64,000 nt of DNA from NCBI GenBank assembly GCA_014621425.1, contig JAANBB010000057.1, forward strand, positions 62,001 through 126,000, given 5' to 3'. The notes under the pieces were generated by a model that saw only the letters and a list, made by a program, of their open reading frames with translations, was not told where the DNA came from and made no database searches. A program made the position numbers and the translations under genes. Origin of the DNA: Cylindrodendrum hubeiense (lineage: Eukaryota; Ascomycota; Sordariomycetes; Hypocreales; Nectriaceae). Of this stretch, positions 1 through 11,900 are shown piece by piece; the stretch's first letter is position 1, and each line of letters starts with the position of its first letter.

Positions 1-61
1 GATTTCCTACTTCTCTAATAATTTCTACATAAGGATATATCTGACGGTTTTATATCTCAAG

Positions 62-896
62 GCTATTGGTTCTCCAGCCACGAAATTTGGAACCAGCTCG
101 AGTTGCCGTACTACGACGTCGATATCATCCGGTAAGTCTCGCTCGGTATTCTCAAGAGCTCCATACTCATGCTTTCCCCTTAGTCGCCTCTTCAAGAATG
201 GAGAGCGAGTAAGAACTTGTAACTCGGTTGTCACCAAAGTTCCCGGGATGTATGCGTCCATCAACAACTCGACCGACCCAGAGACAGATACCATCATTGG
301 GTACATTTCCCCTGCCGGGATACCATCGGTTGCAAGTCAAACAGATCAATATCTTGAGGTTATCACCCCGTACAGTGTTTTCCCAACTGTTATGTTCAAT
401 AAGGCTGTCGGCCTCGCTTGGTGGAGGAACATGATTGTTGGAAAGAAGATGCAAAGTAGGTCAACAACATCCCTCATGTGACAGGATTTAAAGAATGCTG
501 ATTCGAAATTCTGCAGATCCATATGGAAGCACAGAGTCCACGAGGGTGGATGGTGAATTGGTCTCGGCGCTGTTAACCTGGGACAGCAAGGTTACCACTG
601 TCGTGGCCCTTCTGGGTGGCGTTACAGATCTTGTTCGGCAAAAAATGAAGGCGGACGGAATTTATGAAGAGTTTGTGCACATTGCAAAGGTACGCTTCCC
701 ATCGTCTACTTCACTTGTCGCCGTCTCTGCACATTTCACATTCTGCTCTTTGACTGGTTTGAACTGGATGCTAACAACAATATAGCGGGAATATTCACTG
801 GTATTTGATGATCTGAAGGGGGAGAATGTTGATTTCTGCCTGCCAAAGGTGGCGGTGCCGGTCGCTGGCCTGGATGATTTCACAGCATGCCAGTAG
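62..896 (+). CDS. 3' part of a secreted enzyme-like protein (5' end outside window)
   Basis: I read four exon pieces: 62-131, 184-455, 517-689 and 786-896, with the stop at 894-896. The introns (132-183, 456-516, 690-785) have GTAAGT, GTAGGT and GTACGC donors. Joining them gives a continuous protein of about 196 residues with no internal stop, ending in DDFTACQ. The text has a Trp/Tyr-rich start (YWFSSHEIWNQ), a VRTCNSVV segment, AWWRN, NPYGSTES and a LLTWDSKVTTVVALLGG stretch. The last part recalls the end of alpha/alpha-barrel glycosidases (glycoamylase or GH162-like), but this is a weak impression and I do not assign a family. Position 62 follows an AG, so an upstream exon must lie to the left of the window. 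What is seen is the spliced frame; the enzyme idea is inference. Confidence 0.6.
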
Positions 897-2636
897 TAGG
901 ATGCAGTACTTTTGCACCAAGATAATGTCATCTGATATACATCAATCATATCATAACATTTCAATGATAGTAGCAAGATCCATTGAATTATGTGCAATAT
1001 GTGCAATGACTATTTTCTTCTATATCCTACAACCCCAGCAATATTGAGCTTAAAAGACACACGAAGGTCGACTAGATGAGTGGAGCAGACGCTGAGGTCC
1101 TTATGGTGGGTGTTGCTGGGAACGATCCTTCACTGTCTAAAATAGCGTGCTGGAATCTCTTATCTATTACTACATTCCCCTTAGCTATCTTCTATTCATC
1201 CAAGTTGACCACCACTCCTACTAGTAGGCCGGCATCGCCGCGCGAATACCAATTGGCATGCCAGAAAGTGAGCACTGCGGCAAGAATTAGGATACATCCA
1301 ATGGATTATGTATATATAAACGCAATAAAGCCATTGATATATTTGAGTTTCTTTTCATGGCGAAACGTTTGTGATGCGAACGAGTTGGCAAAATTCGTCA
1401 GTATAATGTATAAAGACGACTAGACAGAGAGTTGCGCGGGCGTGCAATGCTAGCCACGATCCCTGCAAAATACACCGTCAAGATATCTGATACAAAAAGT
1501 CCCTTGAAGTCATGAAATCTAGAAGACGCATGAGCCACGAAACATGATTAATGATGGTGGTGGATATTTTGCAATAAAGCACCTGCAACGTTCCGGACTC
1601 CGCGAACTTGAGGAGTGGGAAGAAGCGGATGATCCCGCAAGCATATCAAGGTGCGCACATGGGGCGACTCGCGAGCCACGGATGCCAGTATGTTCATCGT
1701 TCCTGAAGAACGTCGTGGCTCACATCTGATAGTTTGATATTCATAGATCACCTGGAGGGCTGGAGGGCAGAGTAGTGCGAGGAGATAGTAATGGTTTTAT
1801 GCCTTGGTTTCAGTGCCCCTAATCCCGGTGCTTCATACTAGTATGCACTATACCTGGTTATATCCTTCACATTTATGCTCATATCCTAAGAATGCTACGT
1901 GCTGATCGCCTCCGAAGTGAAAGTGAACATACGCGCCGATAACCAGATATATCGGTAACATTAAATGACCCAACGTTAAAGTCCCAAGGGACGTTTGCTA
2001 ATTACTGCATTATGCTAAATATGAGACCTCTCTTTGCAGCAGGACATTGGGCCGTCGCCCACTGTGCACCATCCGCATGAGGACCAAGCCGCTGTCGCCC
2101 TATTGTCTTCCTCGCTCAGGTGAGATGACATACTGCCACTACTGCCCTTATTATATCCCTATTCTCTTGTAGATTGGTGCTAAATATGGCAGTTTGCACA
2201 GCTGGATAAGAGACCATGTTACTCTAGGTGTAATCCTTGATATGGTTCAGTTCTCTTGATCGTTCCAACACTCGGTCCCCGGCCGCCCAAGATGCTTTCT
2301 GTGCGAATTAATTCTCGTGCGATACGACTGGACCAGCAGATAATGAGGTATCGAGGATAAGACTTCCTACAGAGGATTGCCCATTCACAGGGCTGTCCGT
2401 GCTGTTTGATCTTATGACCCCATGCTGTCACCACTCTCGCTATTGACACGGATCATCGGATACTAGACTTCATCCGTCTTCTCCACCAAGCTGTGTACTA
2501 TAAACCACTGGCCGGTATTAGGAAATATGTCAACTGGGGCTGTCTAGCCCAGCGCAACCCATATTATTTGAGGGGAAGGGAAAGGACAATGGTCAGGAGG
2601 TCTAAAAACACTCAGATACACCGGGGTGCCCTGTAG
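897..2636. other. intergenic region, 1.7 kb
   Basis: Only short open frames without splice support, signal peptide or family resemblance occur on either strand. It separates the leftward partial gene from the minus-strand hydrolase, so it should hold the 3' regions of both. No repeat or RNA gene was recognised. Confidence 0.6.
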
Positions 2637-4358
2637 CTATAGTTCCCCCGGATTGAAGCCTTTTTGACTTTGAGTTACATCCTCCTTCACAAAATGACTA
2701 TTATCTCTAATAAAGACTAGTTCGCGTTCTGGGAAGACAGGGTCATTTGCCCAAGACAACGACATGCCTCTGTCATCAACGTTGAACTTGAACAGATATG
2801 TTGACAACTCAGCATTGTTATATCTCCCTCTTTTCTTGGACTCATCATGAGTCAAACTCCATTCAAATACGTTATCACAGTAGTATCGTAACTCGTAAGT
2901 CTGGTCCTCAAGGCCTTGGAAACGCAACGCCAACCGGTCGGTGAATTTTGAATGAGGTATGATATCAATTGAGAATTGTTTGTTGTCGTTAGTGTACGTG
3001 CCAAAATATGGGTTCAAATCAGTTGGCGGTGCCTGCGTGCAACTTTCTCGAAAGGCAGAAATCTCAAGGCTAAGTAGTTCGTACTTTGCAATTGTTCGTC
3101 GATTAGCCTCCTTGGCCAATGCAACGTAATCCTGGCCGTCTTTAAGTTCGAAGAGGGCCTGTATAACAGCACGAGAGATCCAATCTGCTGCGTCACTGAT
3201 GCCAATTGAGTTGGTAAGGACCACGACAGCTGAGTTTGTATCAGGGAATAGAGCGATAAAAGAATAGTAGCCCACAGTGCTTCCCTGGTGGTAGAGCATC
3301 AAGAGAGGTTGATCTTTTGTTCCAAGCACTGGGCTATCTTTTATGTCCCACAGATCAGAATTGTCTCCTATTAGGCCAATAACACCAGGTAGTTGGGTTC
3401 GCAGCCACCCATAGCCGTAGGACCGCTCTCGAAGTGAAGGGTTCTCGATGGCGATGTGGTTGCTGATGATGCTTTGGACTTCTCTAATTATACAGTCGTG
3501 AGGATATGATTCATCCTGTATAGCTTGAAGCATGGTGTTTGACCAAGACATCATGTCATTGAGGCTAGAGTAGAGACCACCAGAAGCCTCGAAGAAAGTG
3601 TCCTGGAAGACTTGTCGTTTGGGGAGATGAAAGCAGTCGCCGTTGGATAGGCCGGCGTAGGGCTCTGCGAGCTGCCCGGGCTCCAACTCATCAGGCTTGA
3701 ACGTTGTCGACTGAAGGTTCAGAGGTTTAAAGAACGAGTCGGACAAGAAGTCTCCCAGACGCTTCCCAGATAACTTCTCAATGACCTCTCCCGCAAGCGA
3801 ATACCCCCAGACAAAATAATCCCAGCCGGAGCGAAACGGAGTCAGGGTAGGAAATGTTTTGAACAGAGAGAACAGACGATCTTTATGAAATAGCATATCT
3901 CCATCGCCTTGAAAGGCCAAGGACATGTCCCCAATTCCGGATAGCCCGCTTCGGTGGGAAAGTATATCGGAGACGGTCAACATCTCCTCGACCTTTTTGT
4001 TGTCCTGTCTGAATTCCGGGAAGATATCGCGGACAGGCGTGTCCCAGCTCAGAAACTTCTCGTAGACGAGTTTGCCGAGGCCAGCAGCGACAAAAGACTT
4101 GGTCAGAGACCCAGTGCAAAAGACAGTATCAGAGGTGATGGGCTGTTGCTTTTGCACATTGCTGAAACCATGGTTGTATGTATGGATTAGTTTTCCATGG
4201 TTAATGACACCGATAGACGCGCCGGCAACGCCGCAGGCAGCGCAGATCTCGTCAACTTTGGGGTTTACGAGCTGAAGGCGGTCTTTGACATCGGAGGAGG
4301 TTGGGGCGGCTTGCGACCCCAGCAACGAGCCGAAAAGGAGTGGCAGGATTTGAAGCAT
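2637..4358 (-). CDS. secreted beta-lactamase-fold serine hydrolase
   Basis: A single exon encoding 573 residues. The start is the ATG at 4358; the longer open frame to 4406 opens with TTG. The first residues (MLQILPLLFGSLLGSQA) form a good signal peptide, so the protein is probably secreted. The nucleophile motif SLTK lies about residue 84 of the mature frame, followed by a Tyr motif (GYSLAGEVIEKLSG, near 185) and a His-x-Gly motif (YHQGSTVGYY, near 355). This is the SxxK / YxN-like / HxG layout of class C beta-lactamases and related esterases and D-aminopeptidases (Pfam Beta-lactamase). An extra C-terminal beta domain follows. In fungi such proteins are often esterases or transacylases; the substrate cannot be read from sequence. 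No intron is needed. It lies 1.6 kb from the oxygenase/dehydrogenase pair, with no proof of co-regulation. Confidence 0.88.
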   Translation of the reverse strand: MLQILPLLFGSLLGSQAAPTSSDVKDRLQLVNPKVDEICAACGVAGASIGVINHGKLIHTYNHGFSNVQKQQPITSDTVFCTGSLTKSFVAAGLGKLVYEKFLSWDTPVRDIFPEFRQDNKKVEEMLTVSDILSHRSGLSGIGDMSLAFQGDGDMLFHKDRLFSLFKTFPTLTPFRSGWDYFVWGYSLAGEVIEKLSGKRLGDFLSDSFFKPLNLQSTTFKPDELEPGQLAEPYAGLSNGDCFHLPKRQVFQDTFFEASGGLYSSLNDMMSWSNTMLQAIQDESYPHDCIIREVQSIISNHIAIENPSLRERSYGYGWLRTQLPGVIGLIGDNSDLWDIKDSPVLGTKDQPLLMLYHQGSTVGYYSFIALFPDTNSAVVVLTNSIGISDAADWISRAVIQALFELKDGQDYVALAKEANRRTIAKYELLSLEISAFRESCTQAPPTDLNPYFGTYTNDNKQFSIDIIPHSKFTDRLALRFQGLEDQTYELRYYCDNVFEWSLTHDESKKRGRYNNAELSTYLFKFNVDDRGMSLSWANDPVFPERELVFIRDNSHFVKEDVTQSQKGFNPGEL

Positions 4359-5888
4359 GGCGATGAGTCGACCATGAAATAGAGATTTCACACAGAAACG
4401 GGGCAATCAATACATCGATCTTGACATGTTCAAACAGTGGCAAGAGGCCGTCGGTGGGGTGAAATAGGGACGGGACAAAGGAAACCCTGTCAGGCAGAAT
4501 AAGGCTGGGGCCCAAGCCCAATCACGTGCTAATGTATCACCGTGTTAGCTACTGTGTGTTATTATCTATGTCCCGACATTAATGAAACACACGGATAATA
4601 CATAGTTTCATATTAGATGACTGTGTAGCCGTCTGTTCCACATTTACTTCTGTAGTACGCGACGCCCATTTCTGGGTAGAATTGCATGCCGTGGATTGAG
4701 ACACGAGACCCCACTCCTAAGCATGTCACACCACCCTCGCTCTTTGCTTAGCATTTGCCCCCAACGTGTCCGTCCAGCCTGATCTGAGTGGGATGGCTAA
4801 AACATCCCACATCAGTCTGGTCACCTGGGGAAATTGCTGACCGGTCGTGAGGCACAGAGCTTGGCACGGGACGGTATTCGTCACATCAACACCGGTCTAG
4901 AAAAACAAGAGATTCTCCTCAGCCTGTGCCATGTGATCTTCACTGCTGTGGTGTCATGTTGCGGCCAAAGTTCCCGTGCCGCTCCGATAAATATCGGGAT
5001 ACCCCATGAAGGTGTGCGGGCGCTCCCCTCAATTGCAGGGTTGAATGACATCCAGTATCTTTCTCGCCAATACGAGCCAGCCACTATACCCTTATCTTGG
5101 ATTGTATACCCCACCTCTTGGAGCAAATAAGACGCTGCTATTGCCTTGGTTGTCTCACCGTGCGGCACTGTTCAAGCCGCGGAGCCGCATCGTAGCCAAG
5201 GAATGCGTCAGGCTGCTAACAATGGAAGGCAAGTTTACCCGGGCCTTATTCAATAAAGAAAATTTAAAAGCTCCTCTTACTACTACTGTACCTTGTCCGG
5301 AGCCCGATCGCGCATATTTCTTCCCCAGACGCTGCCGTTGTGCATCTTGAATACTAAGGTATGATCCAGGAGCTGCAAACCATTCAGGCTTGCTCTGATC
5401 TAACCTACAACTGAACGTGTAGTCATGCCATCTACAAGTCCAGTTGCTGGGGGTGGCTCCTCTTTCCAGACTCGGAACGGAGCCCCCGATACACGAAAAC
5501 AGCCGTGGAAGATGTTTATCAACCAATCCAACGATGACGCACCTGCTGAGGATGTTGTTACGACTGGAGGTGAAGGCACGAATGGAGATCCCGAGGCAGA
5601 CAAAGATATGAAACCTCATGTGGCCGCATGAGTCCTCGCTGGCCGCATGAAATGAGACGCAACGACGAGGTTGAGCTAGATAGTAGCGTACAGCTGCGAC
5701 TATTGCTGTTCATGTGTACAATGTTGTTGAAATTGATTAACACTACCTCTTTATTATATTCCTTTCGTAGAAATCCATTTTTAAAGCCAGGCGTTGATTG
5801 CTGCATTGCCTACGTTATCTCTCTATTCAGATAAAGCATCAAATTTACCTCGGAGTGGATAAATGCAGATGCGGGGTCCGCATATTTC
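4359..5888. other. intergenic region between divergent genes
   Basis: This 1.5 kb lies between the minus-strand hydrolase and the plus-strand oxygenase and should contain both promoters. Short frames on both strands (for example 5425-5631 plus and 5155-5619 minus) have no recognisable content. Nothing further is supported. Confidence 0.5.
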
Positions 5889-5896
5889 TATATAAA
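5889..5896 (+). promoter_or_regulatory. TATA box of the CmcJ-like gene
   Basis: TATATAAA lies 70-77 bp upstream of the ATG at 5966, a normal distance for a fungal TATA element with a short 5' leader. Confidence 0.5.
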
Positions 5897-5965
5897 CACT
5901 TCGTGCCACCAACTAAGGGGATACTCCCCTCTAATTCTCAGATTCCTTAAACTCACCAAGACGCC

Positions 5966-7111
5966 ATGACTACCATTCCCCAAGCAGGTCCACTTCTGGC
6001 CCGGTTCTCCTACTTTCAGTGGAAGCAAGATTTCGAAAATGAAAAACCATACTACCTCTACATTGATCCTCCAAAGGGACTACCCGTCACCAATATCTCC
6101 ATGGCCACAGGTCCGGAGGAAGAGGTGCATGACTTGCGAGGCATTGAAAATAAGTTCAACTTGGACGACCATGGATTTATGGTGATGCAACAGAAATTTT
6201 CTTTGGACGTTATCAATCAAGACACGGTAGAAAAACTATACCTCCCATCACTGGAAGAGTTGCTCCGTAGCGCAGTCGGAGAAGAGGCAGAAATATTTTG
6301 GTTCGATTGGAGAGTATGTTGAGAACACACGATCTTCCACGTTGGACATCCAACAGTTATCTATTTCGTGATGAGATATTGATACTAATGTATGAACTAA
6401 AAGACACGGTCAAGCAACAAAACAAAAACTAGGTTTCCAAAAGGAACAAAGATCCATCTCGATGACCGTTCGATCAACCTTGAGCCCGTAACGGCCGTGC
6501 ACGTTGGTGAATTTGCCACACAAGCCATTCATTTTTCATGTTTCTAGTCAGACCAATAATCGCTGATCGCGTCCTTCTATGCGTGTTTAGATCAATCTTC
6601 TGCGGCTGCTGTCAATCGGGTTCGACGCCACGCCGGGGATAGGGCAGAAGAACTTCTGAACGGACGCGTCAGGATCATCAAGCAAGATGTCCCCGAAATT
6701 GCTCTGACACACAGGACTGACACATTTTAGTACTTGGAGACCTCTAGGGGCCCCAGTCGAGTCCCACCCAATAGCGGTTATGGACGGCAGCACTGTTCCA
6801 ATTGAGAAGCTGGTCGAGGTAGACGTAGTACGGCACTCGTACGTGGGCGAAAGCTACTACCCGCTCCAGCACGACGGCTATGAATGGTACTTCATCAGCA
6901 ACCAGACCAAGGAAGACGTACTCCTGTTCAAGATGTATGATTCGGCTGATGGTGTGAAAGCCAAGTGTGAGAAAAATCTCGCGTCATCGTGCAGCCGTTA
7001 TTGACTGACTGGCCAGGCTGTCCCCACGCATCATTTCAACAGGCTACCACCGGTAATCCACAGCCAAGGGAAAGCATTGAGGCAAGGGCCCTGGTGTACA
7101 CACCAAATTGA
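5966..7111 (+). CDS. CmcJ/AsaB/GA4-desaturase-type oxygenase-like protein
   Basis: Five exons: 5966-6313, 6404-6506, 6591-6681, 6731-6966 and 7017-7111, giving 290 residues. Family landmarks appear in order: FSYFQW near the N terminus, the FDWR/TRSS junction, INLEP.TAVHVDQS, a RVRIINTWRPL segment, the RHSYVGESYYPLQHD.YEWYFI region, DVLLFKMYDS and a CCPHASF motif close to the C terminus. These define the CmcJ / AsaB / gibberellin GA4 desaturase family, linked to oxidations in fungal secondary metabolism and cephamycin synthesis. Only the splice model recovers this order, which strongly supports it. The first intron has a perfect TACTAAT branch site; the third (6682-6730) begins with GC instead of GT. 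It converges on the dehydrogenase gene with only 97 bp between stops. Substrate unknown. Confidence 0.87.
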
Positions 7112-7208
7112 GGCCAGCTTTGATTCCTTTCGGCAGTTTAATGAGAGAATCAGTGACGAGCTGCATTAGGCATTGTAAATTGAAACTTCTAGCCTTGGCC
7201 TATTTGCG

Positions 7209-8135
7209 TCATAGCAGGTCTACCTTCAATGTATACAATCGCCTCGTTCTTATCAAACCTTCCTTCCCATCATTAACACGTGCTATAATCTGGCCAAGGT
7301 CTTGAGTAGCATCCAAGTATAAACCACTGAGGACATGAGTGCCGGGATCCGCTGCCAGCGCAACACAGGTGTTCGCTGCAAGATCAGGGCTGTTGGACTC
7401 ATCCCTTTCCATCGTGTCCCGCATATCATCCACCATGGCCTGAAGTCTAGGCACCTTGAGCATTTCTTCTTGATTGTACGAGGCAACCATCAAGGTGGTC
7501 TTAACGTCGCCGGGTTGTACATAGAACGTCCGAACATTGGTACCTTGAAGCTCAAGATGAATACACTGATGAAATCGTAGTAAAGAAGCTTTCGAGGCAG
7601 AGTAAGCTGTCATAAAGGGGTGGTTGTGAATGGCATTGCGACTCCCGATGTTAATGACGATACCGGAACCTCTGGATATCATTCCTGGCAAAACATGATG
7701 TGTTAGAGCAGCGGGACCTTTCATGTTTACCTCGAAAACGCGCCACCAATCTGAGAAATTCGCCTCATGCTCAAAGGACCCGATCCGATCTATCCCGGCA
7801 TTATTGACGAGAATGTCGATGGGTTGAAACACCTTGCCAGCCGTACCAATGACCCGACACAGATCTGAGTCATCACTAACGTCTGCGCATATAGCAATGG
7901 CGTCGGGGTGACCCCTTTCAGCAATTTGTTCAACCACTTGTTCGATTTCTTCCTTGGTGCGGGCGACACATATGACGTTTGCTCCGGCACGAGCGAATGC
8001 CAAAGCAATTGCTCTGCCAATTCCCCTCCCTGCGCCAGTGACAAGAGCGATCTGACCCTGCAGCGCACCGGTGAAACGCTCGGGCTCGATGAATGGATAA
8101 GTGGTTGAATGTCGGTCGACTTCCGACATGGACAT
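7209..8135 (-). CDS. short-chain dehydrogenase/reductase (classical SDR)
   Basis: A single exon encoding 308 residues. The nucleotide-binding TGAGRGIG lies at residues 33-40, NNAG at 111-114, the catalytic Ser in INIGS near 165, and Tyr178 with Lys182 in YSASK. This is a complete classical SDR catalytic set, so an NAD(P)(H)-dependent alcohol/ketone oxidoreductase is expected. The body is about 250 residues with a short N-terminal extension. Two in-frame ATGs at the start (8135 and 8129) are equally possible. It is tail-to-tail with the CmcJ-like oxygenase; the two could act on one small-molecule pathway, but no polyketide or peptide synthetase lies in the window. Substrate unknown. Confidence 0.92.
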   Translation of the reverse strand: MSMSEVDRHSTTYPFIEPERFTGALQGQIALVTGAGRGIGRAIALAFARAGANVICVARTKEEIEQVVEQIAERGHPDAIAICADVSDDSDLCRVIGTAGKVFQPIDILVNNAGIDRIGSFEHEANFSDWWRVFEVNMKGPAALTHHVLPGMISRGSGIVINIGSRNAIHNHPFMTAYSASKASLLRFHQCIHLELQGTNVRTFYVQPGDVKTTLMVASYNQEEMLKVPRLQAMVDDMRDTMERDESNSPDLAANTCVALAADPGTHVLSGLYLDATQDLGQIIARVNDGKEGLIRTRRLYTLKVDLL

Positions 8136-8987
8136 AATGCAAGGTAGCCAGTCGTCTAGAGTGTGGTGGTATTTGTCCGATTTTCAGGTCAAAAGTTTTG
8201 AGGCTGACTTTCAAGGCTCTGGTGAAGTTGAGTGTGGCATAAATGTGACTCGTAAGAATATCATGCGATCGACTTTGACGAAGAGATTATCTCTGGAGCA
8301 GATTCCACAGGAGTGGACATCAACGCAAGCCTCACATTCGACATGCAGTCGAAAATTCCCGCTTCACTAGGGTGGCTTGTCGAGAAAGCGGGGTTGTAGA
8401 CATATTTCTTTTTCAAGCGAGAGCCTGATGTGAATCTGCGCCTCCATCCCGCAATCCCACGCCCTCGTCGCTGCAGTCAGCGTGGGGTTTGAGGGTTGCA
8501 ATGAGACGCACAAGAAATGCCGCACATGATCCTTCAAGCTGTCAGGAGCCTCTTAGTATCCCTGCCCTTTCATATCTACGGATTGTGATTACCTGTTTAC
8601 ATTGGAAATACGAAACTTCTCCAGAGCTGGGCTGCTTGCTCTGTGGGGTGAAAAGAACTCGTAGAAGTGCAATGGTTACAGTGGAAATTCCATGAGGTTG
8701 AAACGGGCTACACTTGAAACTTTGAAGAGGAAGTGGAGGAGTAGTGTACTCCTTTTTGAGAAATGAGCATTCCGATGTGAGGCCCGTTAGGGGGCTGAAG
8801 TATTGGCTATGACAGTCGCTGCATCTAGGTGCCTGACATTAAACTGACGCCCGATCGAGCCCAAAATGAGGCCCTACGTGAGAAGACAGATTGCTTTGAT
8901 CAGGATTGTAACGTGTAGGATTCTACCAGAAGTCGAGACCTGGATAGGTTTCTTCTCCAGGCATCATCACAACCAAACCTAGTCAAC
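8136..8987. other. intergenic region, divergent promoters
   Basis: This 852-bp gap separates the minus-strand dehydrogenase from the plus-strand NLR-like gene and should hold both promoters. No supported gene or repeat was found. Confidence 0.5.
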
Positions 8988-11900
8988 ATGCCCAACACAG
9001 CTAATGACGGCAGTGATGCCTCGGTCGTCATTGATCCAGACGAAACTCCTCTCGCATTGACACAATGCCAAGTGCTTTGGGCTCAAACGATTGCGGAGAA
9101 GAGGGATGCCTTGTTCAAGATAAACGCCGACGGGGCTCTCAGAATACACAGCTATCAAGACTTGGAAAATTTTGCAAAGTCCATACAGTCGCAGGCAAAG
9201 AGGAGCAGAATCATTCGAGCATTAATCAAGATCAATCCTTTTGTGCAGCGTTTGCAATCCCTATTGATGGCAGTGTCAATGTTTGTTCAATCAGACCCAA
9301 CATATTCAGCTTTGGTATGTCCAACTGGTTGTATTTAAGAAGCCACTAACATACAGTATAGGTATGGGGAGGGCTATTGGTATGCTTAGAGGTAAATATT
9401 AAGCGTTCAATTTCCATTTAATTCACTGGAAGACACCGCTAATATGCTGTGTAGTGCTTTGCTAGAACAGCGAAGGGGTTGAACGACATCAACGACCTTT
9501 TTAGCAAGATGGAGAGATCAATGCCGCGTTTCGAAGGCTATATGAGGTTGTATCCGAAGAGTGAAGGGCTTGAGTCAATCTTGCTTGATATTTATCGAAG
9601 CTATACCGATGCACTCATAAACGTTGCCAAATTTTGTCGTGTCAAGTCGTGGTGTAAGTAGAAGGGACGCACCATGAAATCAATGGATCTCGATGGCTAA
9701 CAAAATTATCCAGGGAAACCCATCGATGCTGTATTTGGCTCTGTTATGCAGAAATTTGAAGCAGAACGGGATGCCATCGCGATAAGTATCATTGATTTCG
9801 AGCGCCAAGCCAAGCTAGAACATCACGAAGAAGCGTTTCGGCACCATCAACTTGTTGAGAATGCCCTGCCCAAAGTTAGCATCATCTTGAAGCCACCAGC
9901 TTCCATATTTTCGGTCCCATGGCCCAGCAACCCGAGGTTTACTGGAAGAGAACATGACCTTGTGTTATTGTCAGAGTGTCTAGAGAACTCAATGAACTCA
10001 CAGAGATCCTGTGTAATTCATGGAATAGCTGGTATGGGCAAAAGCCATCTCGCGCTCCAGTTCTGCCACAAATATCGCGACAGATTCCGGTTCACCTTCT
10101 GGTTTGATGCGGAGAATGAAGCTACAATATCGGGCTCATATGTAAAGATGGCCGAGATGCTCTCTCTTCATGATGGGAAAGAAGCGCCTGGCCCACGTGT
10201 GGTGGAAATCGCGCGCCGATGGCTGTGTGAGAGTATGATGCAAGCCTGTCTCATAGTTCCACGGATTATCTAATTAGCTCGATAGATCCCGGTTGGCTTC
10301 TTGTTTTTGACAATGTCGAGTCCAGCGCATTGATCAGGAATCAGTTTTGGCCTCCATGTCAACATGGTGCCATAATACTCACCTCTCAGAAAACCGACTC
10401 ATGTTTCGTAACCGATTTTTCATTACCGCTAGAGCCGCTAGCTGAAGATGATGGACTAAAGCTGCTCTTGAAGTATCTGCCAAATTACAAGGGTCAGTTC
10501 GACCTCGCCCTCGCTACAGAACTATCGAGAGAAGTCGATCAGTTGCCGCTTCTTCTTGTTGGGCTGGGTGGCTTTATTTCCGAAAGCTGTGCAGATCTGA
10601 GACAGGTCTTCAAATTGCTGCGCACATCTCCACATGCTCCTAGCCTTGTGTTCTCGTCCTCAAATACGGCTGTGCATCCATATCCAAGGTCGATTGAGTC
10701 AGTGTTCCAGCTGTCCATAAATGAATTGCCTCCAGCTGCGCAACGGGTAGTCAAAATTATGGCAATGCTATCGCCGGTGGATATCCCCGAGCGACTACTC
10801 TTGGTGGAGCCCCCAGAAGACGTGTTACGAAGATTTTGCAAAGAAGCACAGTCAATGTGGTATGCTTCCACTTCTCAGTCGTGGCGCTTTTAATACATGC
10901 TAATATCATATAGGTTCATCACAGAGGTCCGCAAAGCACTTCTTTCGCGACACTTGATTGATGTTCGTAAGTCCGAGACTGATACAGAGTGGACTTACTC
11001 GATACACCGCTCAGTTCAAAGATCTGTCATGCATATGCTAGTGCAAGATCCCCAAGAATTGCAGCTTGTCTTCAACCATGCTGTGAGTGTTGTTTACAGT
11101 AACCTCCCTCGGCCATCGGCAATCATGGTACCACATCTTACCGGATTCGATCTCTTCGCAAAGTACATGCCACACGTTCTGAGCATCCGCAATTGGTATG
11201 CTCAGACTAGCGAGTTGATACCGACTCAGGAGTTTGCAGAGCTGCTTTGCTCGTCCACAGCTTACCTATATGAACTCGGTTTGGCTACCTCATGCTTAGA
11301 AGTAGCTGAGACTGGCGAGAAAGTTTGCCGTGCGCTTTCAGAGCCAATACTTTCAAACATTGCTTCTGACCTGCCTACACCTCCAGGTACTCCTTCTCTC
11401 AATTCTAGGGGTCGGAAAATCTGTAGTAGTGTCCCCCTGAGTGCTACAGCCCTTGCAGCCAACATCATTGCTTACGGAGCAGGAGTGATTTGGATCACAG
11501 GGGGGATTATGAATCGCCAACAAGGCCACGAGATGACGTTGAGGGTATTGGAACTCCGCCAGAAACAGATGACCTATTTCATCAATGAGCTACATCATAC
11601 AGAAGATGAGAACCTGCTCGCTAATGGGTACAACGACTGGGCAGTGCAATTAATCAACGAGGGAAGATACCAGGATGCTAAGCCGTACAGCGAGAAATCT
11701 TTAGAGATGAAATATCGGCTACTCGATAGTGAAACAAATCAGTTTCAGTTTTTCATTTCTAAGATTCTGCTTGCCTTCATTCTTCTCTCCGAGGGACGTC
11801 CAAGGATTGCACTTGAAATGGCGCTAGACGCTATCCAACACATTCAGAAGGAGAAGGGTCCGGATCATAGTTTCACCTTGAACTATGTGTTCTACGTGGC

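Noticed and set aside
5425..5631. plus-strand frame with an acidic, Gly-rich tail
   Set aside because: Overlaps a longer antisense frame and neither has family resemblance or start context strong enough to call.
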